Assembly: GCF_900114315.1 (NCBI RefSeq)
Contig: NZ_FOSQ01000001.1
Span: forward strand, 1,261,718-1,325,717
Length of the DNA: 64,000 nucleotides
Reading direction: 5' to 3'
Origin: Falsiroseomonas stagni DSM 19981
GTDB lineage: Bacteria > Pseudomonadota > Alphaproteobacteria > Acetobacterales > Acetobacteraceae
Each line of letters opens with the position of its first letter. Position 1 is the first letter of the stretch. Positions 7,853-16,546 of this stretch are shown in pieces. The translations under genes and the position numbers were made by a program. The notes under the pieces were generated by a model that had not been told where the DNA came from, searched no databases, and saw only the letters and a list, made by a program, of their open reading frames with translations.

Positions 7853-9049
7853 TCACATCGGCAGGTGCAGCGCGGCCGCCACCCTCTCCGCCAGCGCCAG
7901 CAGCGCGCGGTCCCGCCCGGGCGCGGCGGCCAGCGACAGGCCGACCGGCGCGCCATCCACCCGGGCGGCGGGGATCGTCACCTCGCACAGCCCGGCCAGG
8001 CCGGCGATGGCGGTGACGCCCATGGTGCGTTCCCGGACCGCCTGCTGCGATTCGGCGCTGGCGGTCAGGTGCGGCGCGGGGATGGGGGAGGTGGGGTAGG
8101 CCAGCACGGCGCCGCCGGCGAGCAGCGCGCGGATGCGGGTGCGGAAGACGTCCTTGAAGGCGCGGGCGGCGGCGGCGCGGGCGGGGTCCGTCGCCTTCGC
8201 CGCGGCGAAGCGTTCGCCGACGCCGGGGCCGAAGCGGGGCTTCACCGCCTCGATCCACGACCCGAGGCTGGCCCAGGCTTCCTCCGCCTGCGCGGCGCGG
8301 AAATGCTCGAACAACTGGTCCAGGCTCTCGGGCGCCAGGTGGATGGAGAGCGCGTGGCCGAGCACCTTCTCCGCCCCCGCCAGCGCCGGGACCAGCGCCG
8401 TCGCGGTCTGCGGCACGGCATTGACCCAGGCTTCCTGCACCTTGAGCAGCGGGCCGAGCGCGCCTTCCCCGCCGCCGGGCAGCAGCACTTCCCCCACCCG
8501 GCGAAGGATGGAGGCGCGGGTGGCGAACCAGCCGGCGGTGTCGAAGCTGGGGCCGAGGGGACAGGCGCCCGTCAGGTTGACCGCGCCCCAGGAGGGGCGG
8601 ATGCCGAACAGCCCGCAATAGCTGGCGGGGATGCGGACCGACCCGCCGGTATCCGACCCGAGCGCGAAATCCACCAGGCCCGCGGCGGTGGCGGCGGCGG
8701 ACCCGCAGGAGGACCCGCCGGGGAAGCGGTCCGGCGCCGCCGGGTTGATCGGCGTGCCCTGCCAGACATTCTCCCCGGTCAGGCCATAGGCGAGCTCGAC
8801 CGTCTTGGTCTTGCCGCGCAGGCTGGCCCCGGCCTGGAGCAGCGCGAGCACCACGGGGGCGGTGGCGGCGGCAGGGGCATGGGTGCGGGCCCAGTCCGGA
8901 TTGCCATAGCCGGTGCTGGCGCCGGCGACGTCGAACAGATCCTTCACCGCGAAGTCGAGGCCGGCGAGCGGTCCCTCCGCCGCGCCCGCTATCTCCAGCC
9001 GCGGTCCCGGCACGAACGCGCCGACCTTGTCGTCGATATCCCGCGCCAT
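7853..9049 (-). CDS. Amidase (amidase signature family)
   Basis: The 398-residue protein carries the Ser-cisSer-Lys machinery of the amidase signature family. The lysine is in FAVKDLFDV near residue 37, the glycine/serine loop reads PGGSSCGSAAATAAG near residue 121, and the nucleophile region reads GSDTGGSVRIPAS. At about 400 residues it is shorter than the 450-500 usual for GatA, and there is no GatB/GatC partner, so it is a stand-alone amidase and not a tRNA amidotransferase subunit. The substrate is unknown. An extra ATG one codon upstream (9052) is an equal start candidate. Confidence 0.88.
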   Translation of the reverse strand: MARDIDDKVGAFVPGPRLEIAGAAEGPLAGLDFAVKDLFDVAGASTGYGNPDWARTHAPAAATAPVVLALLQAGASLRGKTKTVELAYGLTGENVWQGTPINPAAPDRFPGGSSCGSAAATAAGLVDFALGSDTGGSVRIPASYCGLFGIRPSWGAVNLTGACPLGPSFDTAGWFATRASILRRVGEVLLPGGGEGALGPLLKVQEAWVNAVPQTATALVPALAGAEKVLGHALSIHLAPESLDQLFEHFRAAQAEEAWASLGSWIEAVKPRFGPGVGERFAAAKATDPARAAAARAFKDVFRTRIRALLAGGAVLAYPTSPIPAPHLTASAESQQAVRERTMGVTAIAGLAGLCEVTIPAARVDGAPVGLSLAAAPGRDRALLALAERVAAALHLPM

Positions 9050-9125
9050 CACTCGCCTCCGCAGCCATCCCGCAACAGGGGGAGGGTGCGGCAGGCCGGC
9101 CGGTATGGCAACCGGTGGGCGGCGG

Positions 9126-9296
9126 TCAGATCAGCGGGATCATCACCGACTTGGCGGCGAGCGCGGCGAGGGCGGCCAGCGCCACGGCGCCGCCCATCGG
9201 CAGGCGGCGGATGGCGACCGCGAAGACGGCGATCGCGACGATGAGGCCCCAGGCGGCGACATCGCCGAAATCGAGCACGCTGGACAGCGAGGTCAT
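9126..9296 (-). CDS. 56-residue hydrophobic small protein
   Basis: A short frame on the minus strand encodes 56 residues starting MTSLSSVLDFGDVAAWGLIV. It has two hydrophobic stretches (about 14-29 and 34-48) split by RRLP, as in a small hairpin membrane protein. A Shine-Dalgarno-like GGGAGA lies 8 bases before the ATG. It sits between the amidase and a GNAT gene on the same strand. No family recognised. Without conservation data a chance frame is possible in such GC-rich DNA. Confidence 0.5.
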   Translation of the reverse strand: MTSLSSVLDFGDVAAWGLIVAIAVFAVAIRRLPMGGAVALAALAALAAKSVMIPLI

Positions 9297-9366
9297 GGCG
9301 GTTCTCCCGGTTTGCAGGCGGGTGGAAGATACATGACCGCCACGTCAGTTTCGAGCGGGAAGTGGG

Positions 9367-10056
9367 TCAGGTCCCGCGCATGGCGGCGGAGAGGGAGGTG
9401 CGGGGCCGCCCTGCATGGTCCCAATTGGCATCGTCCAGCCAGGCGCCGATGCGCGCGCGGCGGTCCGGCCACTCATCCTCCAGGATCGAGTAGAAGGCGG
9501 TGTCGCGGCGACGGCCCTTCACCACCAGATGGGCGCGCAGCGTCCCTTCCTCGGTGAAGCCGAGCCGCGCGGCGGCGGCGCGGGAAGGGGCGTTGAGGGC
9601 GTTGCACTTCCACACGAGGCGCCGGTAGCCGAGATCATCCATGGCATGGCGCATCAGGAGGAACATCGCCTCCGTCGCCGCGCGGGTGCGTTGCAGGCGG
9701 GGCGAGAACCAGATGTGCCCGATCTCGATCGCCGCGTTGGCGGGCTGGATTTCCATCAGCGTCAGCCAGCCGGAGACGGCGCCGCTGCTGTGCGGGCGGA
9801 TGGCCCAGGCCATCGGGTCGTGCTGCGCGGCGAAGGCGGCGACGTGGCGGCGCATGGCAGCGGCATCGGCGAAGGGGCCGTAGCCCATATAGGCCCAGCC
9901 ATCGCCGCTGCGATCGGCCTGCGCGGCATCCCAGAGTTCGGCGGCATGGCGAACCGCCAGCGGCTCCAGCGTCACGGCGCGGCCGGCATGGGGGATGCGG
10001 GCGGGAAGGGGCCGCGGGGTGGCGTCAACCTCGGGGCCGATGGGGGGGGCGGTCAT
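9367..10056 (-). CDS. GNAT N-acetyltransferase (RimJ/RimL type)
   Basis: The 229-residue protein resembles the RimJ/RimL branch of GNAT enzymes. An N-terminal VTLEPLAVRHAAELWDAA leads into AWAIRPHSSGAVSGWLTLMEI. The acetyl-CoA region follows: EIGHIWFSPRLQRTRAATEA, then LVWKCNALNAPSRAAAARLG and FTEEGTLRAHLVVKGRRRDT. Such enzymes acetylate N-terminal or side-chain amines of proteins or small molecules. I used ATG 10056; the 47 codons upstream are low-complexity and would run into the chemoreceptor's promoter. It is divergent from the chemoreceptor gene. Confidence 0.85.
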   Translation of the reverse strand: MTAPPIGPEVDATPRPLPARIPHAGRAVTLEPLAVRHAAELWDAAQADRSGDGWAYMGYGPFADAAAMRRHVAAFAAQHDPMAWAIRPHSSGAVSGWLTLMEIQPANAAIEIGHIWFSPRLQRTRAATEAMFLLMRHAMDDLGYRRLVWKCNALNAPSRAAAARLGFTEEGTLRAHLVVKGRRRDTAFYSILEDEWPDRRARIGAWLDDANWDHAGRPRTSLSAAMRGT

Positions 10057-10181
10057 GGGGGGGGCCTGTCCGGTCGGGGCGGCAGCTTTCGGGTGGCGCG
10101 CGGGGGCGGTCAAGCCGGCGTTAGTGAAATCACGGTATCCCCGCATCGTGGCCGCGAGGCCGGCGTTTGAAGGCGGGAAGA

Positions 10182-12251
10182 ATGCGCATACGATCAATCT
10201 TTGCCTTGGCGCTCAGCGCCATTGCCGTGGTGGCGCTCAGCGCCAGCACGGTGGTGCTTGTCTCTGGCTGGCAGGATCTGCGGCGAAGCGAGGCCGCGGT
10301 GAAGGTCGGCCAAGCCTATGCCAGCATGCTGGTGGTTCCCGAGTTGATGGGGAACGAGCGGGCGGTGATGGCGCGCATCGTGGGTGCGGCGCAGCCGGCT
10401 GCGGCCGATGTATCGGCCTTCGCCGAGGCGCGGCGGCGGGTGGATGGCCAGGTGGAGGCCGTGCGCCAGTCGCTCCGCGCCGCGGAGGCCCACATGCCGC
10501 GTGTGGTCGGGGAGGCCTACGGCCAGTTGGCGCAGCAGCTGGCGGCATGGCGCGCCGAAGTGGATGCGACCATGACCCGCCCGCACGCCGAGCGCCTGCC
10601 GCGCCAACCCCAGCTATCGGCCCGCAGCAGCGAGTTGCAGGCGCGGCTCGGCGAGCCGATGCGCCTGGCCGAGCAGCGGTTGCAGGCGATGGATGCGGAG
10701 GTCGGCGACCTGGCCGGTATCGCGCGGCTTGTGATCGACTTGCGGGAAAGCATGTCGACCTTCGTCCAGCCGGTGGGCGGGGCGCTGCGGCAGAACCGCC
10801 AGATCACGCCGGATGAGCTGGCCCGGTCCGAAGCCGGGCGTGGCGCCTTCGATGCCACGCTGGCGCGGCTGAGCGCCGCGGCAACCGGCGAGGCTGCGGC
10901 GCCGGCGCTGCGCCGCAGCTATGAGGAGTCGATCGGGCGCGCGCTGGAAGTGAAGCGCCTGTTCGATACCGCCTCGGCCGAGGCGCGGGCGGGCCGTGGC
11001 TTCACCATGGATGTCGCCGCCTGGAACCGGGGGATCGAGCAGCTGGGCGTCATGTTCGGCCTGCGTGACGCCGCGCTGGCGGAGCTGAAGGCGGCGCTGG
11101 CCGAGACGCGGGCGCAGTCGATGCGCAGCATGGCGCTGGTGGGCGTCGCGGCGCTGCTGCTGCTTCTGGGCCTTGGCATCGGCGGCTGGCTGTTCCAGCG
11201 CCATGTGCTGGCGGCGCTGGAGCGCATCACCATCGCGATGGGGGATGTGGCAGGCGGGAAGCTGGATACCCCGGTGCCGCATGCCGCCCGCCGGGACGAG
11301 GTCGGCGAACTCGCCCGGGCGCTGGAGGTCTTCAAGCGCAACGCGCAGGAGGCGCTGGACCTGCAGCGCGAGCGTGCGGCGGCCGAGGCGGCACGGCAGC
11401 GCCGCGTGGCGGCGATGGAGGGGCTGATCCAGAACTTCGCCAGCGCGGTGAACGCGACGCTCGGCCGCGTCGGCGGTTCGACCACGGCGATGACACGCGC
11501 CGCCGATACCGTCGGTGGCGCGAGCGACGAGACGCGGCAGCTTGCCGCCAAGGTCGCCGCCGCCGCCGAGCAGGCCAGCGGGGAGGTCCGGACCGTCGTG
11601 GTGGCGACGGAAGAGCTGACGGCCTCCGTGTCCGAGGTCTCCCGCCAAGTGCAGCATGCGAGCCTGGTGGCGGGCGAGGCGGTGAACGAGGCCGAGGCCG
11701 CGAATACCAATGTGAAGGGCCTGGCGGTCGCCGCGCAGAAGATCGGCGAAGTGGTGCGCCTGATCAGCGGGATCGCCAACCAGACCAACCTGCTGGCGCT
11801 GAACGCGACGATCGAGGCGGCGCGCGCCGGCGAGGCGGGCAAGGGCTTCGCCGTGGTGGCGAGCGAGGTGAAGAGCCTGGCCGCCCAGACCGCCAAGGCG
11901 ACCGAGGAGATCAGCGGCCAGATCAGCGAGATCCAGGCTGCGACCGGGGAGGCGGTGGCCACCATCCAGGGCATCGTCCAGCGGATCTCTCAGATGAACG
12001 ACGTCTCCACCACGATTGCCGCGGCGGTGGAGCAGCAGGGAGCCTCGACGCGGGAGATCGCGGCGAGCATCCAGCGCACCGCCAGCGGCACCGACGCCGT
12101 GTCCCGCGAGACGGCGGCCGTGACCGCGGCGGCCAACGCCATGGGGGGCGCGACCGGCGACATGCTGGGAACCATCCAGCAGGTCTCCGCCGATTCGGCG
12201 ACGCTGCGGACGGATATCGACGGCTTCCTGGCCGGCATCCGCGCCGCGTGA
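10182..12251 (+). CDS. Methyl-accepting chemotaxis protein
   Basis: The 689-residue receptor has an N-terminal membrane segment (about 6-28), a helical sensing region of about 280 residues, and a second membrane segment near 315-338 ([15 protein letters not shown]). A HAMP domain follows, ending near [15 protein letters not shown], then a long signalling coiled coil. The tip reads [20 protein letters not shown] followed by [20 protein letters not shown], the CheA/CheW contact hairpin of all MCPs. GGGAAG just before ATG 10182 supports this start over one five codons upstream. The ligand is unknown. The che operon lies 34 kb away and is a plausible partner. Confidence 0.95.
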   Translation: MRIRSIFALALSAIAVVALSASTVVLVSGWQDLRRSEAAVKVGQAYASMLVVPELMGNERAVMARIVGAAQPAAADVSAFAEARRRVDGQVEAVRQSLRAAEAHMPRVVGEAYGQLAQQLAAWRAEVDATMTRPHAERLPRQPQLSARSSELQARLGEPMRLAEQRLQAMDAEVGDLAGIARLVIDLRESMSTFVQPVGGALRQNRQITPDELARSEAGRGAFDATLARLSAAATGEAAAPALRRSYEESIGRALEVKRLFDTASAEARAGRGFTMDVAAWNRGIEQLGVMFGLRDAALAELKAALAETRAQSMRSMALVGVAALLLLLGLGIGGWLFQRHVLAALERITIAMGDVAGGKLDTPVPHAARRDEVGELARALEVFKRNAQEALDLQRERAAAEAARQRRVAAMEGLIQNFASAVNATLGRVGGSTTAMTRAADTVGGASDETRQLAAKVAAAAEQASGEVRTVVVATEELTASVSEVSRQVQHASLVAGEAVNEAEAANTNVKGLAVAAQKIGEVVRLISGIANQTNLLALNATIEAARAGEAGKGFAVVASEVKSLAAQTAKATEEISGQISEIQAATGEAVATIQGIVQRISQMNDVSTTIAAAVEQQGASTREIAASIQRTASGTDAVSRETAAVTAAANAMGGATGDMLGTIQQVSADSATLRTDIDGFLAGIRAA

Positions 12252-12265
12252 GCCGCGCGGCGGGG

Positions 12266-12288
12266 CCGGGGGGGCGGTGGCCCCCCGG
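12266..12288. terminator. Probable hairpin terminator after the chemoreceptor gene
   Basis: Arms CCGGGGGG (12266-12273) and CCCCCCGG (12281-12288) pair perfectly around a 7-base loop, followed by GCTTTC. It begins 15 bases after the stop. The T-tract is poor, as is common in GC-rich genomes. Confidence 0.5.
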
Positions 12289-12332
12289 GCTTTCACGTTG
12301 CAGGGTGGCGCGGTCCAGAGCATTTAGGCGCC

Positions 12333-13157
12333 ATGAGCATCCGCGATTCCGCCCCCGACGCCGCCACCACCAGCACGGTGGCGGCCCCCCCCGGCTTCTA
12401 CCTGGAGGAGGTCCTGTCCGTTCACCATTGGACGGACCGGCTGTTCTCCTTCGCCTGCACGCGCAGCCCGCAATTCCGCTTCGGCGCGGGCCAGTTCGCC
12501 ATGATCGGGCTGATGGTGGACGGCAAGCCGCTGGTGCGGGCCTATTCCATGGTGAGCCCGCCCTGGGAGGAGCACCTGGAGTTCCTCTCCATCAAGGTTC
12601 AGCAGGGGCCGCTGACATCCCGCCTGCAGCACATCAGGCCCGGCGACCGCGTGCTGATCGGCCGCAAGGCGACGGGCACGCTGGTGCCGGACAACCTGGC
12701 GCCGGGCGGCACGCTGTGGCTCTGCGGCACGGGCACGGGCCTCGCCCCCTTCATGAGCCTGGCGCGCGATCCCGAGACCTATGACCGCTTCGACCGCGTG
12801 GTGCTGGCGCATACCGTGCGGCAGGTGGCGGAGCTGGCCTACCGGGAACTCATCGAGGGCCTGGGCGAGCACGAATTGCTGGGCGAGATCGTGCGGGAGA
12901 AGCTGACCTACTACCCCAGCGTGACGCGGGAGCCCTTCCGCCACCAGGGGCGCATCACCACGCTGCTGGAGAGCGGGCAGATCTGCCGGGAACTTGGCCT
13001 GCCCCCGCTGTCCCCGGCGACGGACCGCGTCATGCTGTGCGGGAGCGAGGCGATGAACGCCGACATGCGGACCCTGCTGGAAGGCCGCGGCTTCGACGAA
13101 GGCGCCAACAACGCCCCCGGCACCTATGTGGTCGAGAAGGCGTTCGTGACGAAATAG
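12333..13157 (+). CDS. fpr: Ferredoxin/flavodoxin--NADP(+) reductase
   Basis: The 274-residue flavoprotein moves electrons between NADP(H) and ferredoxin or flavodoxin. RAYSMVSPPWEEHLEFLSIK is the FAD-binding RxYS motif, with GPLTSRL binding the pyrophosphate. LWLCGTGTGLAPFMSL is the NADP site, and VMLCGSEAMNADMRTLLEGR lies near the end. The C terminus, TYVVEKAFVTK, shows the short tail of bacterial Fpr enzymes. Length matches the subclass I bacterial form. It is alone between the receptor gene and the TRAP operon. In other proteobacteria Fpr is part of oxidative stress defence or nitrogen fixation; no such context is seen here. Confidence 0.92.
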   Translation: MSIRDSAPDAATTSTVAAPPGFYLEEVLSVHHWTDRLFSFACTRSPQFRFGAGQFAMIGLMVDGKPLVRAYSMVSPPWEEHLEFLSIKVQQGPLTSRLQHIRPGDRVLIGRKATGTLVPDNLAPGGTLWLCGTGTGLAPFMSLARDPETYDRFDRVVLAHTVRQVAELAYRELIEGLGEHELLGEIVREKLTYYPSVTREPFRHQGRITTLLESGQICRELGLPPLSPATDRVMLCGSEAMNADMRTLLEGRGFDEGANNAPGTYVVEKAFVTK

Positions 13158-13225
13158 CAAGGGGTATACCCACCATTGCAGTTTCCTCCCGGCTTCCGTA
13201 ATGGGACGACAGGGAGCAACCGGAC

Positions 13226-13248
13226 GCCTGACTCGCTGAGCGAGAGGC
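13226..13248 (+). other. Stem-loop in the leader of the TRAP operon
   Basis: Nested arms GCCT/AGGC and CTCGCT/AGCGAG form a 23-base stem-loop that ends 7 bases before the GGAGGGA ribosome site of the TRAP binding-protein gene. It could influence translation or transcript stability. Chance folding cannot be excluded. Confidence 0.35.
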
Positions 13249-13266
13249 GCCCCGCTGGAGGGAACA

Positions 13267-14382
13267 ATGACCGAGACGAACTCGCCCGCGCGCCGCGGGC
13301 TTCTCAAGGCGGCGGCTGTCGGCGCGGTGGGCACCACGGTGCTGATGACGCCGAGTGTCAGCCGGGCGCAGACGGTGACCTGGCGCTTCCAGTCGACCTG
13401 GCCGCAGCGCGACATCTTCCATGAATTCGCGCAGGACTACGTCAGCCGCGTCAACACGCTCTCGGGCGGCCGGCTCCGGCTGGAACTGCTGGCGGCGGGT
13501 GCCGTGGTCGGCGCCTTCCAGCTGCTGGATGCGGTGTCCGCCGGCACGCTCGATGGCGGGCATGGCGTCACCGCCTATTGGTGGGGCAAGAACCCGGCCT
13601 TCAGCCTGTTCGGCACCTCCGCCCCCTGGTTCGGCGATGCCAACCAGTTCCTGGGCTGGTTCTACCATGGCGGTGGGGAGGCCCTGTACCGCGAGCTGAT
13701 GCATGGCATCGTCCGCGCCAATGCGATCGGCTACCTGACCGGCCCGATGCCCTGCCAGCCGCTGGGCTGGTTCCGCAACAACATCGAGAACCCGGACCAG
13801 CTGCGCGGCCTGCGCTACCGCACCGTCGGCCTGAACGCCGATGTCGCGACCTCGCTCGGCATGGCCGTGGTGTCGCTGCCGGGTGGCGAGATCGTGCCGG
13901 CGCTGGAGCGCGGCGTGATCGACGGCGCGGAGTTCAACAACCCGTCCTCCGACCGCCTGCTCGGCTTCCCGGATGTGGCCAAGAACTACATGCTGCAGAG
14001 CTTCGGCCAGCCGGTTGAATCCTTCGAGGTTCTGTTCAACCGCCAGAAGGCGGAGGCACTGCCCCAGGAGCTGCAGCAGGTCCTGAAGATCGCGGCGGAA
14101 GCGGCGTCGTCCGACATGCTGTGGAAGGCGATGGACCGCTACCCGCGCGACCTCCAGGCGATGGCGAGCCAGCAGGGCGTGCAGGTGCGCTCCACCCCGC
14201 GTTCCATCCTGGACGCGCAGCTGCGCGCCTGGGACGGCGTGCTGACGCGCTACGAGGCCGACCCCTTCTTCAAGAAGGTCTGCGACAGCCAGCGCGACTG
14301 GTGCCGCCGCGTCGGCGCGTATTTCCTGCGCGCCACGGCATCGCCGGCGGTGTCCTACAACCACTTCTTCGCCCGCGGCTGA
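13267..14382 (+). CDS. TRAP transporter substrate-binding protein (DctP/TakP type), Tat signal
   Basis: The 371-residue protein starts with ARRGLLKAAAVGAVGTTVLM, a Tat-style double-arginine leader, with cleavage near SRAQT. The mature part reads as a DctP-family binding protein: TWRFQSTWPQRDIFHEFAQD, then LDGGHGVTAYWWGKNPAF, then PDQLRGLRYRTVGLNADVAT and DGAEFNNPSSDR. The pattern is closest to the TakP subgroup, which binds 2-oxo acids. It delivers its ligand to the DctQM permease encoded next. GGAGGGA lies just upstream of the ATG. The ligand is inferred from family resemblance only. Confidence 0.9.
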   Translation: MTETNSPARRGLLKAAAVGAVGTTVLMTPSVSRAQTVTWRFQSTWPQRDIFHEFAQDYVSRVNTLSGGRLRLELLAAGAVVGAFQLLDAVSAGTLDGGHGVTAYWWGKNPAFSLFGTSAPWFGDANQFLGWFYHGGGEALYRELMHGIVRANAIGYLTGPMPCQPLGWFRNNIENPDQLRGLRYRTVGLNADVATSLGMAVVSLPGGEIVPALERGVIDGAEFNNPSSDRLLGFPDVAKNYMLQSFGQPVESFEVLFNRQKAEALPQELQQVLKIAAEAASSDMLWKAMDRYPRDLQAMASQQGVQVRSTPRSILDAQLRAWDGVLTRYEADPFFKKVCDSQRDWCRRVGAYFLRATASPAVSYNHFFARG

Positions 14383-14390
14383 GCGGGCAG

Positions 14391-14419
14391 CGCCCCGCCG
14401 GGACTGTCCCGGCGGGGCG
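14391..14419. terminator. Strong hairpin between TRAP binding protein and permease genes
   Basis: Perfect 13-bp arms, CGCCCCGCCGGGA (14391-14403) and TCCCGGCGGGGCG (14407-14419), flank a CTG loop and are followed by TTTC. It lies 9 bases after the binding-protein stop. In TRAP and ABC operons such an element often lets more binding protein than permease be made, by partial termination or by protecting the upstream mRNA. Confidence 0.65.
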
Positions 14420-14443
14420 TTTCAATGATTGAGGGGCCCGCGC

Positions 14444-15112
14444 GTGCAGCAGATCCTCCTCGGCATCGACCGGCTGAGTACGCTGGTCGGCCAGATCTTC
14501 TCCTGGTGCATCCTGCTGCTGACCGGCGTCATCGTCTATGACGTCTGCGCCCGCCGCTTCTTCGCCGCGCCCACGACCTGGGGCTACGACGTTGCCTACA
14601 TGCTCTACGGCACGCTGTTCATGATGGCGGGGGCCTATGCGCTGTCGCGCAACGGGCATGTGCGGGGCGACTTCCTGTATCGCAACTTCAGCCCGGCGCT
14701 GCAGGCCAAGTTCGACCTGACGCTGTACATCCTGTTCTTCTTCCCTGCGATCTTCGCCTTCATGATCTCCGGCTTCCACTTCTTCGCCGACAGCATGGCG
14801 CAGAATGAACGCAGCATGTTCAGCCCGAACGGGCCGATCATCTGGCCGTTCAAGGGGCTGATCCCCATCGTCGGCTTCCTGCTGCTCCTCCAGGGCCTGG
14901 TGGAAGTGGTGCGCTGCATCCAGACGATCCAGACCGGCGCCTGGCCGCAGCGGCTTTCCGACGTGGAGGAACTGGACAAGCAGATCCTCGCCGCCGCCGA
15001 GGCCAAGGGCGCCGAGGCGCTGGCCGCCGAGATGGCGCGCGGCGGAGAGGCGGCGATGCTGGGCGCTGTGCAGGCGGCCCAGGACCCCACCCCGCGCCAC
15101 CCCCATTCCTGA
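14444..15112 (+). CDS. dctQ: TRAP transporter small permease (DctQ type)
   Basis: The 222-residue membrane protein has four hydrophobic segments (about 20-38, 55-70, 90-112, 138-158), as in DctQ subunits. Family-like text includes YDVCARRFFAAPTTWGYDVA near segment 1 and RNGHVRGDFLYRNFSP after segment 2. The 60-residue C-terminal tail is Ala/Glu-rich and soluble. It pairs with the large DctM permease to move a solute with the sodium or proton gradient. I prefer the GTG at 14444, which has GAGGGG 7 bases upstream, to a TTG five codons earlier. Confidence 0.88.
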   Translation: MQQILLGIDRLSTLVGQIFSWCILLLTGVIVYDVCARRFFAAPTTWGYDVAYMLYGTLFMMAGAYALSRNGHVRGDFLYRNFSPALQAKFDLTLYILFFFPAIFAFMISGFHFFADSMAQNERSMFSPNGPIIWPFKGLIPIVGFLLLLQGLVEVVRCIQTIQTGAWPQRLSDVEELDKQILAAAEAKGAEALAAEMARGGEAAMLGAVQAAQDPTPRHPHS

Positions 15113-15130
15113 GCCTCGGGATACCACGCC

Positions 15131-16546
15131 ATGACTGACGCTGCCCTGGGGCTCACGCAGCTTCTGCTGTTCCTCTTCTTCATCATGCTGGGCTTCCCCA
15201 TCGCCTTCACGCTGATGGCGATGGGGCTGTTCTTCGGCTACCTCGGCATGCAGGACCGGGTCTTCGACCTGCTGGTGCAGCGCACCTACGCCGTGATGGC
15301 GAATGACGTGCTGATCTCCGTGCCCTTGTTCGTGTTCATGGGCTACATCATCGAACGCGCGAACATCCTGGACCGGTTGTTCCGATCCTTGCAGCTGGCA
15401 TCGGGCAGCGTGCCGGGCAGCCTGGCGGTCGCCACCCTGGTGACCTGCGCCCTGTTCGCCACCGCCACGGGCATCGTCGGCGCGGTGGTCACGCTGATGG
15501 GGCTGCTGGCCTTCCCGGCCATGCTGCGCGCGGGCTACGACCCGAAGCTGGCGGCCGGCGTGACCTGCGCGGGCGGGTGCCTCGGCATCCTCATCCCGCC
15601 ATCGATCATGCTGATCCTGTATGGCGCGACGGCGGGCGTTTCCGTCGTGCAGCTCTATGCCGCGGCCTTCATTCCCGGCATCTCGCTGGCGCTGCTCTAT
15701 GTCGTCTATGCCATCGGCGTCGGCATCTTCAAGCCGGAGATGGCCCCAAGGCTGCCGCCGGAGGAGCGCAACGTCCCGGTCCTGAAGATCTTCGTGGCGC
15801 TGGCGCAATCCTTCCTGCCGCTGGCGCTGCTGATCGCCTCCGTGCTCGGCTCCATCATCATGGGCCTTGCCACGCCGTCGGAAGCGGCGGCGATGGGGTC
15901 GCTCGGTTCCATCCTCCTCGCCATCGTCTATCGCGCCTTCACCTTCCAGAAGCTGAAGGAAAGCGTGTTCCTGACGGCGCGGACCAGCGCCATGGTCTGC
16001 TGGCTGTTCGTGGGCAGCTACATCTTCTCCTCCGTCTTCGGCTACCTCGGCGGCCAGTCGGTGGTGGAGGAGTTCGTGAAGTCCCTGCCGCTGAACACCT
16101 TCACCTTCATGCTGCTGGCGCAGGTCATCATCTTCATCCTGGGCTGGCCGCTGGAATGGACGGAGATCATCGTGATCTTCGTGCCGATCTTCCTGCCGCT
16201 GCTGGATGATTTCGGCGTCAGCCCGCTGTTCTTCGGCATCCTGGTGGCGCTGAACCTGCAGACCAGCTTCCTCAGCCCGCCCGTCGCCATGGCCGCCTTC
16301 TACCTGAAGGGCGTGGCGCCGCCGCACGTGAAGCTGGAGGACATCTTCAAGGGCTGCATGCCCTTCATCTATATCGTCATCTTCTGCATGGCGATGGTCT
16401 ACATCTTCCCCGGCCTGGTGACCTGGCTGCCGGAGACGCTGTATTCCAGCGGGCCGGCCGATGGCTCGGTGCCCACCGCGCTGGATGCACCCCCCGCGGG
16501 CGGCTTCCAGGAGGAAGAGGAAATCCGCCTTCCCTCGATGAACTGA
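15131..16546 (+). CDS. dctM: TRAP transporter large permease (DctM type)
   Basis: The 471-residue protein is the channel-forming subunit, with about 12 hydrophobic segments. DctM landmarks are GFPIAFTLMAMGLFFGYLG at the start, the TGIVGAVVTLMGLLAFPAML region, GGCLGILIPPSIMLILYGA with its conserved double proline, and GLATPSEAAAMGSLG later. Near the end FLSPPVAMAAFYLKGVAPP also matches the family. It lies 18 bases after dctQ, and its stop shares a base with the next start (TGATG), so binding protein, DctQ, DctM and the following gene form one operon. Confidence 0.94.
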   Translation: MTDAALGLTQLLLFLFFIMLGFPIAFTLMAMGLFFGYLGMQDRVFDLLVQRTYAVMANDVLISVPLFVFMGYIIERANILDRLFRSLQLASGSVPGSLAVATLVTCALFATATGIVGAVVTLMGLLAFPAMLRAGYDPKLAAGVTCAGGCLGILIPPSIMLILYGATAGVSVVQLYAAAFIPGISLALLYVVYAIGVGIFKPEMAPRLPPEERNVPVLKIFVALAQSFLPLALLIASVLGSIIMGLATPSEAAAMGSLGSILLAIVYRAFTFQKLKESVFLTARTSAMVCWLFVGSYIFSSVFGYLGGQSVVEEFVKSLPLNTFTFMLLAQVIIFILGWPLEWTEIIVIFVPIFLPLLDDFGVSPLFFGILVALNLQTSFLSPPVAMAAFYLKGVAPPHVKLEDIFKGCMPFIYIVIFCMAMVYIFPGLVTWLPETLYSSGPADGSVPTALDAPPAGGFQEEEEIRLPSMN

